Source of the DNA: Albirhodobacter sp048262715
Lineage (GTDB): Bacteria > Pseudomonadota > Alphaproteobacteria > Rhodobacterales > Rhodobacteraceae
Direction: 5' to 3'
NCBI GenBank assembly: GCA_048262715.1
Contig: JBLXEV010000002.1
Span: 186,001 to 250,000 of the forward strand
Length of the DNA stretch: 64,000 bases
Shown here: positions 16,856 through 24,841 of the stretch, in pieces
Layout: each line of letters starts with the position of its first letter
Numbering within the stretch: the stretch's first letter is position 1
Position numbers and translations under genes: made by a program
Notes under the pieces: model-generated
The model's input: the letters and a program-made list of their open reading frames with translations, nothing else
Database searches by the model: none
Told to the model about the DNA's origin: nothing

Positions 16856-17554
16856 TCAATATCCGTTTCGCTCTGAAGCATCGCGCTGGGGTGCGGCAGA
16901 TCGCGCGGTGATCGGGTGCGGGACGGGCTGCGATGCTGTGCTGACCTGCTCGGCTTGCCGATCCTCAATTGCCCTTGCGCGCTGGCGTTGCCACAGCCAG
17001 CGCAGGCCGAGCACGATCAGCACCAGCGCTGCCAGCCCGCCCAGAACCTTGCCGCCCAAGGCCGCCGCCGCGTCAATATTGGCGCCGAAGCCGACCCCGA
17101 GCCCGACATATCCTGCGACCCAGATCATTTGTCCCATTAGGCAGGCAAGGGCGAAGCGGGCGCGGGCATAGCCCGTCGCCCCCGATACGAAGCTGACCGC
17201 AGGGCCGAGCGGCGAGAACAGCCAGCGCGTCAGGAAAACGGTGCGAAACCCCGCCTGCGCGAGCATCTCCGTGGCGCGGTCCATCGCGCGTTGCGGCATG
17301 CGCCGCGCCAGAAATCCGCCTGCGCGCTGGCCCATGGCATAGCTGACCGCATCACCGCTCAGCGCACCCACAAGCCCGCCTGCGACCATGGTCGCAAAGC
17401 TGCTATCGCCCGCAGCCACCATCGCGCCGGCTGCAATCATGACGAGCGAGGCCGGAACAGGCAGCGCGATACAGGCCAGAAAGGTGACAACGCCCAGCGC
17501 CCAAGGCCCATAGAGCGGTAAGAGTGCCAGCGCGTGATCGCTGAGCGTGCTCAT
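16856..17554 (-). CDS. DedA-family membrane protein
   Basis: 232-residue inner-membrane protein of the SNARE-associated/DedA (VTT) family, members of which are proposed to flip phospholipids or undecaprenyl phosphate. It shows five or six hydrophobic stretches, the re-entrant FLACIALPVPASLVMIAAGAM at the N terminus, GGLVGALSGDAVSYAMGQRAG, and the conserved arginine-containing FLTRWLFSPLGPAVSFVSGA (F-x-R-x3-P-hydrophobic pattern). The last 35 residues are charged, proline-containing and probably disordered. It is 31 nt upstream of the M48 protease gene, so they are likely co-transcribed. Confidence 0.9.
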   Translation of the reverse strand: MSTLSDHALALLPLYGPWALGVVTFLACIALPVPASLVMIAAGAMVAAGDSSFATMVAGGLVGALSGDAVSYAMGQRAGGFLARRMPQRAMDRATEMLAQAGFRTVFLTRWLFSPLGPAVSFVSGATGYARARFALACLMGQMIWVAGYVGLGVGFGANIDAAAALGGKVLGGLAALVLIVLGLRWLWQRQRARAIEDRQAEQVSTASQPVPHPITARSAAPQRDASERNGY

Positions 17555-17763
17555 CGCATGCCCTGCGGGCGGCGGGTGCCTCGGTCGAGACCGAAGGCGG
17601 TGGGCTTAGCTAGGGGCTTAACGGGGGGCTGGGCCGCGCTGCGCATTTGGGGGTGCTCCTGTTCGTTCCGTGAGGATGTAGCGCCCCGACGGGAGGGATC
17701 CAGAGTGGAAATGCGTGGGACTACGGGTGTTACGTGACTGCGGCGTATTGGTGACTGCGGGCG

Positions 17764-18945
17764 TTAGGTGAGCGTCTTCATCGCGGCGGTGATCCCCGCG
17801 AGCGTCAGCGGATGCATCCGCCCCTCGAATATCTCCGAGATCATCTGGGTGCTTTGCGAATAGCGCCATTGCGCCTCGGGCACGGGGTTGAGCCAGACAT
17901 GCTTTGGCCATGTCGCCCGCGCGCGCTGCAACCAAACCGCGCCTGCCTCGTCATTCCAATGCTCATTCGCGCCGCCGCGATGCGAAATCTCATAGGGGCT
18001 CATCGCGGCGTCACCCACGAAAATACATTTATAATCCGAACCAAAGCGATTCAAAATCTCGGTCGTCGGGGTGCGCGCCTCCCAGCGGCGGCGGTTCTCG
18101 CGCCAGATCCCCTCGTAAAGGCAATTGTGGAAATAGACCTGTTCGAGATGTTTGAATTCTGATTTCGCGGCCGAGAACAACTCCTCCACCATCTTCACAT
18201 GCGCATCCATCGAGCCGCCGACATCGAGAAACAGCAGCACTTTGACCGCGTTATGGCGCTCGGGGCGGGTTTGCACGTCGATATAGCCCGCATCGGCGGA
18301 GGCGCGGATCGTGGCGGGGAGGTCTAGCTCGTCTTGCGCTCCGGTGCGCGCCCAAGCCCGCAGGCGTTTGAGCGCGAGCTTGATATTGCGGGTGCCCAGC
18401 TCGACACTGTCGTCAAAATCGCGAAACGCGCGCTTATCCCAGACTTTCACCGCACGTTGATGGCGGGATGTGTCCTGCCCGATCCGCACGCCCTCGGGGT
18501 TGTAGCCATAGGCGCCAAACGGCGATGTGCCTGCGGTGCCGACCCATTTCGAGCCGCCCTGATGGCGGGATTTTTGCTCTTCCAAGCGCTTCTTGAGCAT
18601 CTCCATGAGCTGCTCGAACCCGCCAGCAGAGGCAATCGCGGCTTTTTCCTCTTCGGTGAGGGTCTTCTCTGCGAGTTTGCGCAGCCAGTCCTCGGGCAGA
18701 TCGAGCGCTTCGATCACCGCTTCCGGGGTCAGGCCTTCTAGCCCCGAGAAACTGGCCGAGAAGGCTTGATCGAACCGATCAAGATGGCGCTCATCCTTCA
18801 CCATGGTCAGACGGGCGAAATAGTAAAACCCATCGAGATCATAGGTCGTTAGCCCCTTCGAGAGCCCCTCCAGAAAGGCGAGGTATTCGCGCAGACTGAC
18901 AGGGATGCCAGTTTGGCGCAGCCGCTCGAAGAAGGGCTGGAACAT
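17764..18945 (-). CDS. VWA-domain protein (CoxE-like)
   Basis: 393-residue protein with an N-terminal helical part (PVSLREYLAFLEGLSKGL) and a C-terminal von Willebrand A domain. The metal-ion site reads LLFLDVGGSMDAHVK; the canonical D-x-S-x-S is changed to D-V-G-G-S, so the first MIDAS serine is missing. Such CoxE-like proteins usually work with a MoxR AAA+ ATPase to insert metals or remodel complexes. No MoxR gene is in the window. The ATG at 18945 overlaps the stop of a 54-residue membrane protein as TGATG, giving strong translational coupling. Confidence 0.85.
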   Translation of the reverse strand: MFQPFFERLRQTGIPVSLREYLAFLEGLSKGLTTYDLDGFYYFARLTMVKDERHLDRFDQAFSASFSGLEGLTPEAVIEALDLPEDWLRKLAEKTLTEEEKAAIASAGGFEQLMEMLKKRLEEQKSRHQGGSKWVGTAGTSPFGAYGYNPEGVRIGQDTSRHQRAVKVWDKRAFRDFDDSVELGTRNIKLALKRLRAWARTGAQDELDLPATIRASADAGYIDVQTRPERHNAVKVLLFLDVGGSMDAHVKMVEELFSAAKSEFKHLEQVYFHNCLYEGIWRENRRRWEARTPTTEILNRFGSDYKCIFVGDAAMSPYEISHRGGANEHWNDEAGAVWLQRARATWPKHVWLNPVPEAQWRYSQSTQMISEIFEGRMHPLTLAGITAAMKTLT

Positions 18946-19109
18946 CACATCCCCCGCAGGATCACGATATTCACGAAGAGGCCCAGCAGGCCGAACATAA
19001 TCGCGAAGACGGCGGCATATTGCGCGCGGTCAAAGCCGTTGCCATCGCGCAGCGCGGCGCGGCGATATCCGAAGAGGGCGCCGGTGAGGGCAGCGAGGAG
19101 GGGAAGCAT
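18945..19109 (-). CDS. 54-residue membrane protein coupled to the VWA gene
   Basis: A short frame encodes a start MLPLLAALTGALFGYRRAAL, a polar middle RDGNGFDRAQ, and a second hydrophobic stretch YAAVFAIMFGLLGLFVNIVI ending LRGM. This predicts two membrane segments. The codon pattern is GC-rich in third positions like the neighbours, AAGGCG precedes the ATG, and the stop codon overlaps the ATG of the VWA gene. These facts support a real gene. I recognise no function; a membrane anchor or partner for the VWA protein is the simplest guess. Confidence 0.72.
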   Translation of the reverse strand: MLPLLAALTGALFGYRRAALRDGNGFDRAQYAAVFAIMFGLLGLFVNIVILRGM

Positions 19110-19216
19110 AGCGCCTTGATCCAATCTTGGTCAGCGGGTGGCACATGCCCGCCGCAGGATCGCTCCTGTGGCGGGCATGGCACCGGATTTCGGGGCGCGG
19201 GCCTGTGAGGGCGCGC

Positions 19217-20674
19217 TTAACCGCGACCTTGCCGCGCGAGCGAGGTGACCTCGGCTGCGCGCTGACGCATCGCGGCATCAGAACCGAACCCATAGCGCGC
19301 CCAGTTTTCGCTGTCGAGACGTGCTTGCTGCGCTTCGCCTTGCAGGCCCAATTGCGCATAGGCCTCGGCGCGGATCAGATAGAGCGTCGCCATCAGCGCG
19401 GCATTCTGGCCTTTCAGCGCCGCATCGAGCGAGTGGTTGACCAAGGCAATCGCATCCTGCGCCTGACCCGTGGAGAGGGCATAAGCCGCGAGCTGCATAT
19501 CGACATGGGCCGCTTGGATCCCTGCGCCCGGGATCTGGCGATAGATCGCGCTGGCACGGGTGAAGGCCTGAACCGCGACCGCAGGCTCGTCATTCACCGA
19601 CAGACGGCCCAGCGCGAACCATGCAAACCCCATGCGGGTATCGTTCCAGCCTTGCGAAGCGGCGATGGCGATGGCTTCACGTGCGCCTGCTTTGCGGCTG
19701 CCGAGCGAGCCCGCACCAATCGCGCGCTGCAGGGCGGCGACGAAGCCTTTGGGCGTAGCGCCCACATCGGGCGCACGGCCCACAGCACCGCCTGCCGGAT
19801 TGATCCGAGGCAGGGCGCGCGCAAGGGCGGCGAAAGCCTCGGGCTGGCTCATGCCGGAGCGCAATTCGGGCGCATAGGTCGCCTTCAGCATCGTCATATC
19901 GAACCGCGTCAGCACGGTGTGGAAGTTATCATCGTTGAACACGGTATCGGGCAGGCGGAACAGATCGTTGAGCGGCCCGAGCCCCTGCGCGGTTTCCTCA
20001 TGCAGGCAGTCGCGCAGCTCTTGCGGGGCGGCCTCTGCGGGGATGAATACGGTGGCATGGGTGCGCTGGCGCACGGTGGCCCAATCCACTTTCGCGCCGC
20101 GGCGGTTATCCTTGTAATCCTGCCATGAGGTGACATTGGGGACAACGAAGCAGGCGGCATTGGGCACGGCGGCATTCATCACCCGTTTGGGAACGAATTC
20201 GATGAAGATCGAATTGCCTGCCGTGGCCTTCGCCGCATCCACAGCGGTGATATTGATCCCCGCCTCATTGCGCAGCCGCGAGACGAGGCTTTGCAATTCG
20301 CGTGCCGCGCCGGACGGGGCCGCGCCTTTGAGCGAAACCGTAATCGGGCCCTCAAACCGCGAGAACCATGGCAAGGTGCGGCCCGATTCCAGATTGAAGG
20401 AAAGCTCGGTGAAATCCCGCGCCAGTTCCGAATTGGTGCCCAAACGCGACGAGGGCACGGCGGCGAAGCGGGCGGGGAGGTTTTCTGTCAGCGGCAGATC
20501 GACAGCCGAGCTGGAAGCCCGTGCCGTGGGCGTATCCATCGGCATCGTGGTCGTGCAGGCCGCAAGCGACAAAGCCGCAAGGAACACGGGCAGGGATTTG
20601 ATCCGTCCCTGATCCTGCCGTTTGATCGCAACAGACTTGACCCCGTTGCAATCGCAGGAGCGATCAGGGGGCAT
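19217..20674 (-). CDS. DUF2927-type lipoprotein
   Basis: Predicted lipoprotein. A hydrophobic stretch LPVFLAALSLAAC with a lipobox (LAAC, then TTTMPMD) gives the acylated cysteine about 40 residues after the ATG at 20674. The mature part contains DFTELSFNLESGRTLPWFSR, followed by an EGPITVSLKG core, and CFVVPNVTSWQDYKDNRRG, which match DUF2927-like sequences, and the C-terminal region reads like helical repeats (FAWFALGRLSVNDEPAVAVQ). The start is uncertain: the frame stays open to 20866, but the codons before 20674 look non-coding and the ATG lacks a good ribosome-binding site. The role is unknown, probably in the cell envelope. Confidence 0.7.
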   Translation of the reverse strand: MPPDRSCDCNGVKSVAIKRQDQGRIKSLPVFLAALSLAACTTTMPMDTPTARASSSAVDLPLTENLPARFAAVPSSRLGTNSELARDFTELSFNLESGRTLPWFSRFEGPITVSLKGAAPSGAARELQSLVSRLRNEAGINITAVDAAKATAGNSIFIEFVPKRVMNAAVPNAACFVVPNVTSWQDYKDNRRGAKVDWATVRQRTHATVFIPAEAAPQELRDCLHEETAQGLGPLNDLFRLPDTVFNDDNFHTVLTRFDMTMLKATYAPELRSGMSQPEAFAALARALPRINPAGGAVGRAPDVGATPKGFVAALQRAIGAGSLGSRKAGAREAIAIAASQGWNDTRMGFAWFALGRLSVNDEPAVAVQAFTRASAIYRQIPGAGIQAAHVDMQLAAYALSTGQAQDAIALVNHSLDAALKGQNAALMATLYLIRAEAYAQLGLQGEAQQARLDSENWARYGFGSDAAMRQRAAEVTSLARQGRG

Positions 20675-21249
20675 CGGCGGCGCGGCATGCGCTGGACCGT
20701 CCTGCTCAGTGAGCAAGCTATGGAGCGTTCCCTGCGCTGGCAGGCGCAGGGATCCAGCCGCCTGCACCTTATCGGCGCGGGCTGCTGCGGTAAGCAGACG
20801 ATATAGACGCATGGCAGTGCGTTCCCAAGGTTGGTTCCTATTCATATCGTTGAACATGAACATCACCGAGTAAATTCTTATGACCCAATAAGATTTTTTC
20901 TAAGGCAGGCCAGATATAGTAGCAAATCATGGCCATACACGCGGCTTGTTGTGGCCGCATTTCGCAAGATCACGCCCTGCGGGCGGCGCGACTCACGCAG
21001 TTTTGAAGAAATTCGGCGATAAATCACCGAATCGATGCGTGTTTGTTGCGTGTTCGGAAACAGCGCTTTCGGGCGGGCTGCGCCATTCTTTGAAAATTAA
21101 TGTGGGTTTACGTATTCTTACGCGTTGATCTTGATGTTTTTGGGAGAGGGAACAGGGGAATTACGGATATTTCGGGCAGGGGTTTGGGTCAAATGTGGCG
21201 GGCGCGCCGATCCCCGCTCCTGTCTGGCCCTTCCTCTCCCGCCATAAAG
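20675..21249. other. Gene-free region upstream of the DUF2927 gene
   Basis: No convincing gene on either strand. On the minus strand it forms the leader of the lipoprotein gene, with a perfect 9-bp hairpin (TCCCTGCGC with GCGCAGGGA, 20729-20752). The stretch 20867-21135 is more AT-rich than its surroundings and has a weak inverted repeat (ATTCGG...CCGAAT) near 21010. I see no promoter I would trust. Confidence 0.5.
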
Positions 21250-21278
21250 CAAACGCCCCGAACGGATCGGGGCGTTTG
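21250..21278 (-). terminator. Terminator of the methyltransferase-metF operon
   Basis: A perfect 12-bp stem (CAAACGCCCCGA with TCGGGGCGTTTG) around a 5-nt loop. It lies 25 nt after the stop of the gene at 21303 in the minus direction and is followed there by CTTTATGG. It is the only clear signal that closes this operon. Confidence 0.85.
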
Positions 21279-21302
21279 TCTGCATTTGAACGGCGTGGAG
21301 GC

Positions 21303-22286
21303 TTAGCCGCGGCTCGCGCGACCACGACGACCGCGCGCATTGCCCGCAGCGGCAGAGGCGGCGGCAGCCTCGGCGAAGGTGGCCCCTTCCTTGATCGCAT
21401 CGAGCACACGGGTGAAGCGGATCCAATCCGCGCCATTGGCATCGTGATCCATCAACAGGTTGGCCGCGCGGATCGCTTCCATCTCTTGCGCGCGCACCGG
21501 ATTCATGATCGCCGAGGTCATGCCCGCGCCAATCGCCATCGGCAGGAAGGCCGCGTTGACGCCGTGGCGGTTGGGCAGGCCGAAGGAGATGTTGGAGGCG
21601 CCGCAGGTGGTGTTCACGCCCAGCTCATCGCGCAGGCGTGCCACCAGCGTGTAGACCTGACGGCCCGCCGTCGCCATCGCGCCCACCGGCATCACCAGCG
21701 GATCGACGACAATATCATGCGCAGGGATGCCGAAATCGGCCGCGCGCTGGACGATCTTCTTCGCCACTTCAAAACGCACGTTGGGATCTTCCGAAATGCC
21801 AGTGTCATCGTTCGAGATCGCGACGACGGGCACGTTGTATTTCTTCACCAGCGGCAGAACCAGTTCCAGCCGCTCTTCCTCGCCGGTGACGGAGTTCAAC
21901 AGCGGGCGGCCCTCGCAAGCCTCCAGTCCGGCCTTCAGCGCGTCGGGCACCGAGCTATCAATGCACAAGGGCGCGTCAACAACCGCTTGGATCCGCGCGA
22001 TCAACTCGCGCATCAGGGGCGGCTCGACGAAGTTATTATCGGCGTAGCGCGGATCTTGCGCCATTTTATTGGAGAACACCGCGCCGGAGTTCACATCCAG
22101 CACCGTCGCGCCGCACATGACCTGCTCAATCGCGTCGCGCTCGACGGTGGAAAAATCGCCCAGTTCCAGCTCGGCTGCGAGTTTCTTGCGGCCTGTCGGG
22201 TTGATCCGCTCGCCGATGACGCAGAACGGTTCGTCAAAGCCGATCACAACGGTTTTGGTTTTCGACTCGATGATGGTCCGTGTCAT
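21303..22286 (-). CDS. Pterin-binding methyltetrahydrofolate methyltransferase (split-MetH type)
   Basis: 327-residue TIM-barrel protein of the DHPS-like/pterin-binding family. FCVIGERINPTGRKKLAAEL, the VLDVNSGAVFS strand, LCIDSSVPDALKAGLEAC and the NNTCGASNISFGLP-like end (TTCGASNISFGLPNRHGVN) correspond to the methyltetrahydrofolate-binding domain of MetH. It lacks the homocysteine and cobalamin domains, so it should pass the methyl group to a separate corrinoid protein. From memory, Phaeobacter and Dinoroseobacter have a methionine synthase split into such separate proteins. The last 25 residues are Ala/Gly/Arg-rich. It lies 2 nt behind metF. Confidence 0.88.
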   Translation of the reverse strand: MTRTIIESKTKTVVIGFDEPFCVIGERINPTGRKKLAAELELGDFSTVERDAIEQVMCGATVLDVNSGAVFSNKMAQDPRYADNNFVEPPLMRELIARIQAVVDAPLCIDSSVPDALKAGLEACEGRPLLNSVTGEEERLELVLPLVKKYNVPVVAISNDDTGISEDPNVRFEVAKKIVQRAADFGIPAHDIVVDPLVMPVGAMATAGRQVYTLVARLRDELGVNTTCGASNISFGLPNRHGVNAAFLPMAIGAGMTSAIMNPVRAQEMEAIRAANLLMDHDANGADWIRFTRVLDAIKEGATFAEAAAASAAAGNARGRRGRASRG

Positions 22287-22288
22287 GG

Positions 22289-23197
22289 TCAGCCTTTCAA
22301 ATGCTCCGCGATCCAGGTCGCATTGGTCTTGATGCCCCCAAGAGGGAAGAAATGCACCGATTCGATGCCGAAACTCGGGTTCGCCGCTTTATGGGCGGCC
22401 AATTCCGCGACCAGATCTGTCGGCTCGAACGGCAACAGGAGCTTGGTCACATCCTTGGCCCGTTTTTGCAGCACTTTGAGCGAGGGGCCAACCCCGCAGG
22501 CGATGGCGAATTTCACCAAGGTTTGCAGCTTGGCAGGGCCTGCGATGCCGATATGGACGGGCAGTTTGATGCCCTCGGCATTCAGGCGATCCACCCAAGC
22601 GATGATCGGTTTTGCCTCAAAGGCGAATTGCGTGACAATCGCCATATCCGCATCGGTGCGCGCGGAGAACGCCTGTTTCCAGCGCAACGCCTCCATCACG
22701 GCTTTGTCGCCGCCGTCCACATCGATATCTCGGTTGCCCTCGGGATGGCCCGCAATATGGAGGCGCGAGAAGCCGGTGAACGCGCCGCTTTCCAAAAGCT
22801 GCATCGAGTTGTCAAAATCGCCATGTGGGGTTTTGACGCCGCCGCCCAAGAGCAGCGCCTGACGCACATCGGCCTCGCCTTGGTAGCGCATCACCCAATC
22901 GTTGAGCGTGGCCGCGTCCTTGATGATCCGCGCGGGGAAATGCGGCATCGGCTCGAAGCCCTCATGGCGCAGGCGCTTGGCGGTCGCGATCATCTCCTCA
23001 ATCGGGGTGCCCTCGATATGGGCGATATAGACGCGGGTGCCTTTGGGCAGAAGCGGGCGGAAATCCTCGACCTTCTCGGCGGTGCGCGGCATCACCTCAA
23101 TCGACAGCCCCTCCAAGAACGCCGCCATATGCGCGGGGTTATACCCGAGGGCCTGGGGGGTGGGGGCCGCCTCGCGGCGGAACTTCAAAAGGGCCAT
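22289..23197 (-). CDS. metF: Methylenetetrahydrofolate reductase
   Basis: 302-residue flavoenzyme (short, divergent MetF type) making 5-methyltetrahydrofolate from the 5,10-methylene form. The sequence shows a conserved SIEVMPRTAEKVEDFRPLLP start (the E of the SxE motif near the N terminus), YIAHIEGTPIEEMIATAKRL, then FEPMPHFPARII, a GGGVKTPHGDFDNS loop and PVHIGIAGPAKLQTLVKFA near the end. It supplies methyl groups to the next gene in the operon. An ATG at 23197 with ACGGAG upstream was preferred to a TTG at 23233 that overlaps the previous stop. Confidence 0.88.
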   Translation of the reverse strand: MALLKFRREAAPTPQALGYNPAHMAAFLEGLSIEVMPRTAEKVEDFRPLLPKGTRVYIAHIEGTPIEEMIATAKRLRHEGFEPMPHFPARIIKDAATLNDWVMRYQGEADVRQALLLGGGVKTPHGDFDNSMQLLESGAFTGFSRLHIAGHPEGNRDIDVDGGDKAVMEALRWKQAFSARTDADMAIVTQFAFEAKPIIAWVDRLNAEGIKLPVHIGIAGPAKLQTLVKFAIACGVGPSLKVLQKRAKDVTKLLLPFEPTDLVAELAAHKAANPSFGIESVHFFPLGGIKTNATWIAEHLKG

Positions 23198-23229
23198 TTT
23201 CAGTTTCTCCGTCACGCCAAAGGGGTCGA

Positions 23230-23538
23230 TCAAGTCCGTGGGGTCTCCCAGCCGTCATTCGCGATCAGGGCGAGGATTTTCTCCTGACCGTAGTGTTCAA
23301 GGATCCGCGCGACCTCCGCATCCGCCGCCGCCGTATCATCGCCCTCGCGCTCGCCCATCGGGACTTTGCGCCATTCAGCGAGATAGGCATCGGCATCTTT
23401 CGCGCCGATCTTCATCGCACAGCGGTCAATCGCCTGCTCGAACCGCTCTGGCAGAGGCCGTTTCACGCCGCGCCGCCCAGCGCCTGCAATCACTTGCGCC
23501 GGAATATCGCGCCAAAAGACGATGGTGATCTGTGCCAT
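23230..23538 (-). CDS. Small protein of the 'Virulence_fact' family
   Basis: 102-residue protein, starting MAQITIVFWRDIPAQVIAGA. The short form with VFWRDIPAQVIAG, then RRGVKRPLPERFEQAID and YLAEWRKVPMGEREGD, matches the family named virulence factor (PF13769-type), which despite its name is found next to metF in non-pathogenic Rhodobacterales. The ATG follows GAAGGATTC. It is the first gene of the three-gene unit and probably helps the corrinoid-dependent methyl transfer or repair, but this role is an inference from its position. Confidence 0.8.
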   Translation of the reverse strand: MAQITIVFWRDIPAQVIAGAGRRGVKRPLPERFEQAIDRCAMKIGAKDADAYLAEWRKVPMGEREGDDTAAADAEVARILEHYGQEKILALIANDGWETPRT

Positions 23539-23834
23539 GTTCGAATCCTTCTCTCGTTTAAGTGTTACGCGCAGATGCGACACGGCCAATGACGGTTTTC
23601 GACATGTCAAAGCGCGCCCGCGACCTAGCCAGCAATTGAGCGAGGAATTACGCCGCGACTTGGCCCGAGGCTTGCGCCGCGATGAGGCACCTCGCGTGAC
23701 TGCTATAGCGCAGACGGGCAGGGTGCGGCCACGCCCCAAGGGGTTTGGGCCAAGGGGTTTGGGGTGGTGAAACCTTCTCATGATGATTATGAAGGGGGCG
23801 GGCGGGCGCTTTGGCCCGCCATCCCAAGGCCACG
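23539..23834. other. Intergenic region, 296 bp
   Basis: Leader of the metF operon on the minus strand, plus the 3' side of the HEAT-repeat gene. It holds CCCCAAGGGGTTTGGG-like direct repeats near 23735-23765 and a hairpin GGCGGGC-GCTTTG-GCCCGCC ending near 23820. The hairpin has no clear T-run on either strand. I found no gene. Confidence 0.5.
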
Positions 23835-24566
23835 CTACCCTTTGAGCGACCGCCGTGCGCGCTTGACGATATAGGCCGTGGCCGCGCTGTCGCTCATCGC
23901 TTGCCAGCGCGCGGTGGTGGCGAGGGTGAACTCGGGGCGGGTTTTGCCCGCATCATTGAGCCAGTTTGCGACCGAGTCCTGCACATATCGCGCAGGGTCC
24001 GCATGCAGGGGATCGAGCAGCGGCAGTGCTTGCTCCGGCGCGTCTTTGAGTGCGGCGATATGCGCGCACCAGACACCACGCGGGCGGGTGGCCTCGGTGG
24101 CAAAACGGCGGATCCGCTCGGAGGGGTCTTGCGTCCAAGGGGTGAGTGCGGTGATTGCGGCTGGCAAATCGGCGGCAAGGGCAGGGCGCGCCGCCATCCA
24201 AACCCATTCGCGCACGCCAAAATGCGGATCATCCGCGAAGGGGCGCGCGGCGGTGAGGGTGGTGTCCAGATCCTGCCCCCTCACCCGCGCGAAGGCGGCC
24301 CAGCCGCGCGCGGTATCCGAGGGATGCGCCGCCATCCGTGCGATCGCCTCCGCGCCCGCCGCGCGCAAAATCTCGCCCGCCTGCCGCATCCGAACCGAAA
24401 TCCCCGCGCTCGCGTCGATCTCTGACGCGCGCGCCGCGAGATCAGGCGCGATGGCGGCCAAGAGCGCGGCAAAATCCACGGCGAGGCATTCGGTTAGATT
24501 GGTCGCTTCTGCGCCCGTATTCAGGGCGGCGAGGCGTTCGGCGGAGATGTCTTTAAAGCTTGTCAT
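23835..24566 (-). CDS. HEAT-repeat protein, DNA alkylation repair-like
   Basis: 243-residue all-helical protein built from HEAT-like helix pairs, for example ARMAAHPSDTARGWAAFAR, then PHFGVREWVWMAARPALAAD and DPARYVQDSVANWLNDAGK. The YVQDSVANWLNDAGK segment and size agree with AlkD-like DNA alkylation repair proteins, which remove alkylated purines by holding DNA in a helical groove. The AlkD catalytic residues cannot be confirmed by eye, so activity is uncertain. It begins MTSFKDISAERLAALNTGAE and is transcribed away from ppx. Confidence 0.72.
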   Translation of the reverse strand: MTSFKDISAERLAALNTGAEATNLTECLAVDFAALLAAIAPDLAARASEIDASAGISVRMRQAGEILRAAGAEAIARMAAHPSDTARGWAAFARVRGQDLDTTLTAARPFADDPHFGVREWVWMAARPALAADLPAAITALTPWTQDPSERIRRFATEATRPRGVWCAHIAALKDAPEQALPLLDPLHADPARYVQDSVANWLNDAGKTRPEFTLATTARWQAMSDSAATAYIVKRARRSLKG

Positions 24567-24780
24567 AATCTGCTCGTGAAACGAAATGAATTCCGGTGGT
24601 TCCTAGCAGTTGCGCGGGGGCGGGCAAAGCCCGTTTGAAGGGGCCGATATCGTGGGCCGTAAAATAAAAATCCGAGCGTTACATGACGGAAAATCTGCGT
24701 TTTCGCCGCTTTAGCGCCGCGAACGCCCGCGCGGCAGCTTTCCTGTGCGGTGACGCGGAGGCGGCTGCGCGCTTCCTCCC

Positions 24781-24809
24781 TTGAACCATCGCCGTGCAAC
24801 CGCTACGTT
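24781..24809 (+). promoter_or_regulatory. Likely sigma-70 promoter of ppx-rlmE
   Basis: A -35 box TTGAAC (24781-24786) and a -10 box TACGTT (24804-24809) are 17 bp apart and lie 33 bp before the ppx start. The rest of the 275-bp gap before them shows no gene. Confidence 0.55.
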
Positions 24810-24841
24810 GGGGATAACTTGACATATGGAGGGCGCGTTCA

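Noticed and set aside
19127..20128. Protein gene on the plus strand opposite the DUF2927 gene; also 21195-22862 opposite the methyltransferase-metF operon and 59384-60847 opposite gyrA
   Set aside because: Low-complexity Arg/His-rich translations without ribosome-binding sites, fully covered by recognisable genes on the other strand.
23230..23538. True virulence gene
   Set aside because: The family name comes from an early annotation. Its place with metF and a methyltransferase argues for one-carbon metabolism.
23539..23640. SAM or SAH riboswitch before the metF operon
   Set aside because: The leader has only a weak GTGTCGC...GCGTAACAC pairing and no conserved riboswitch core that I can see.
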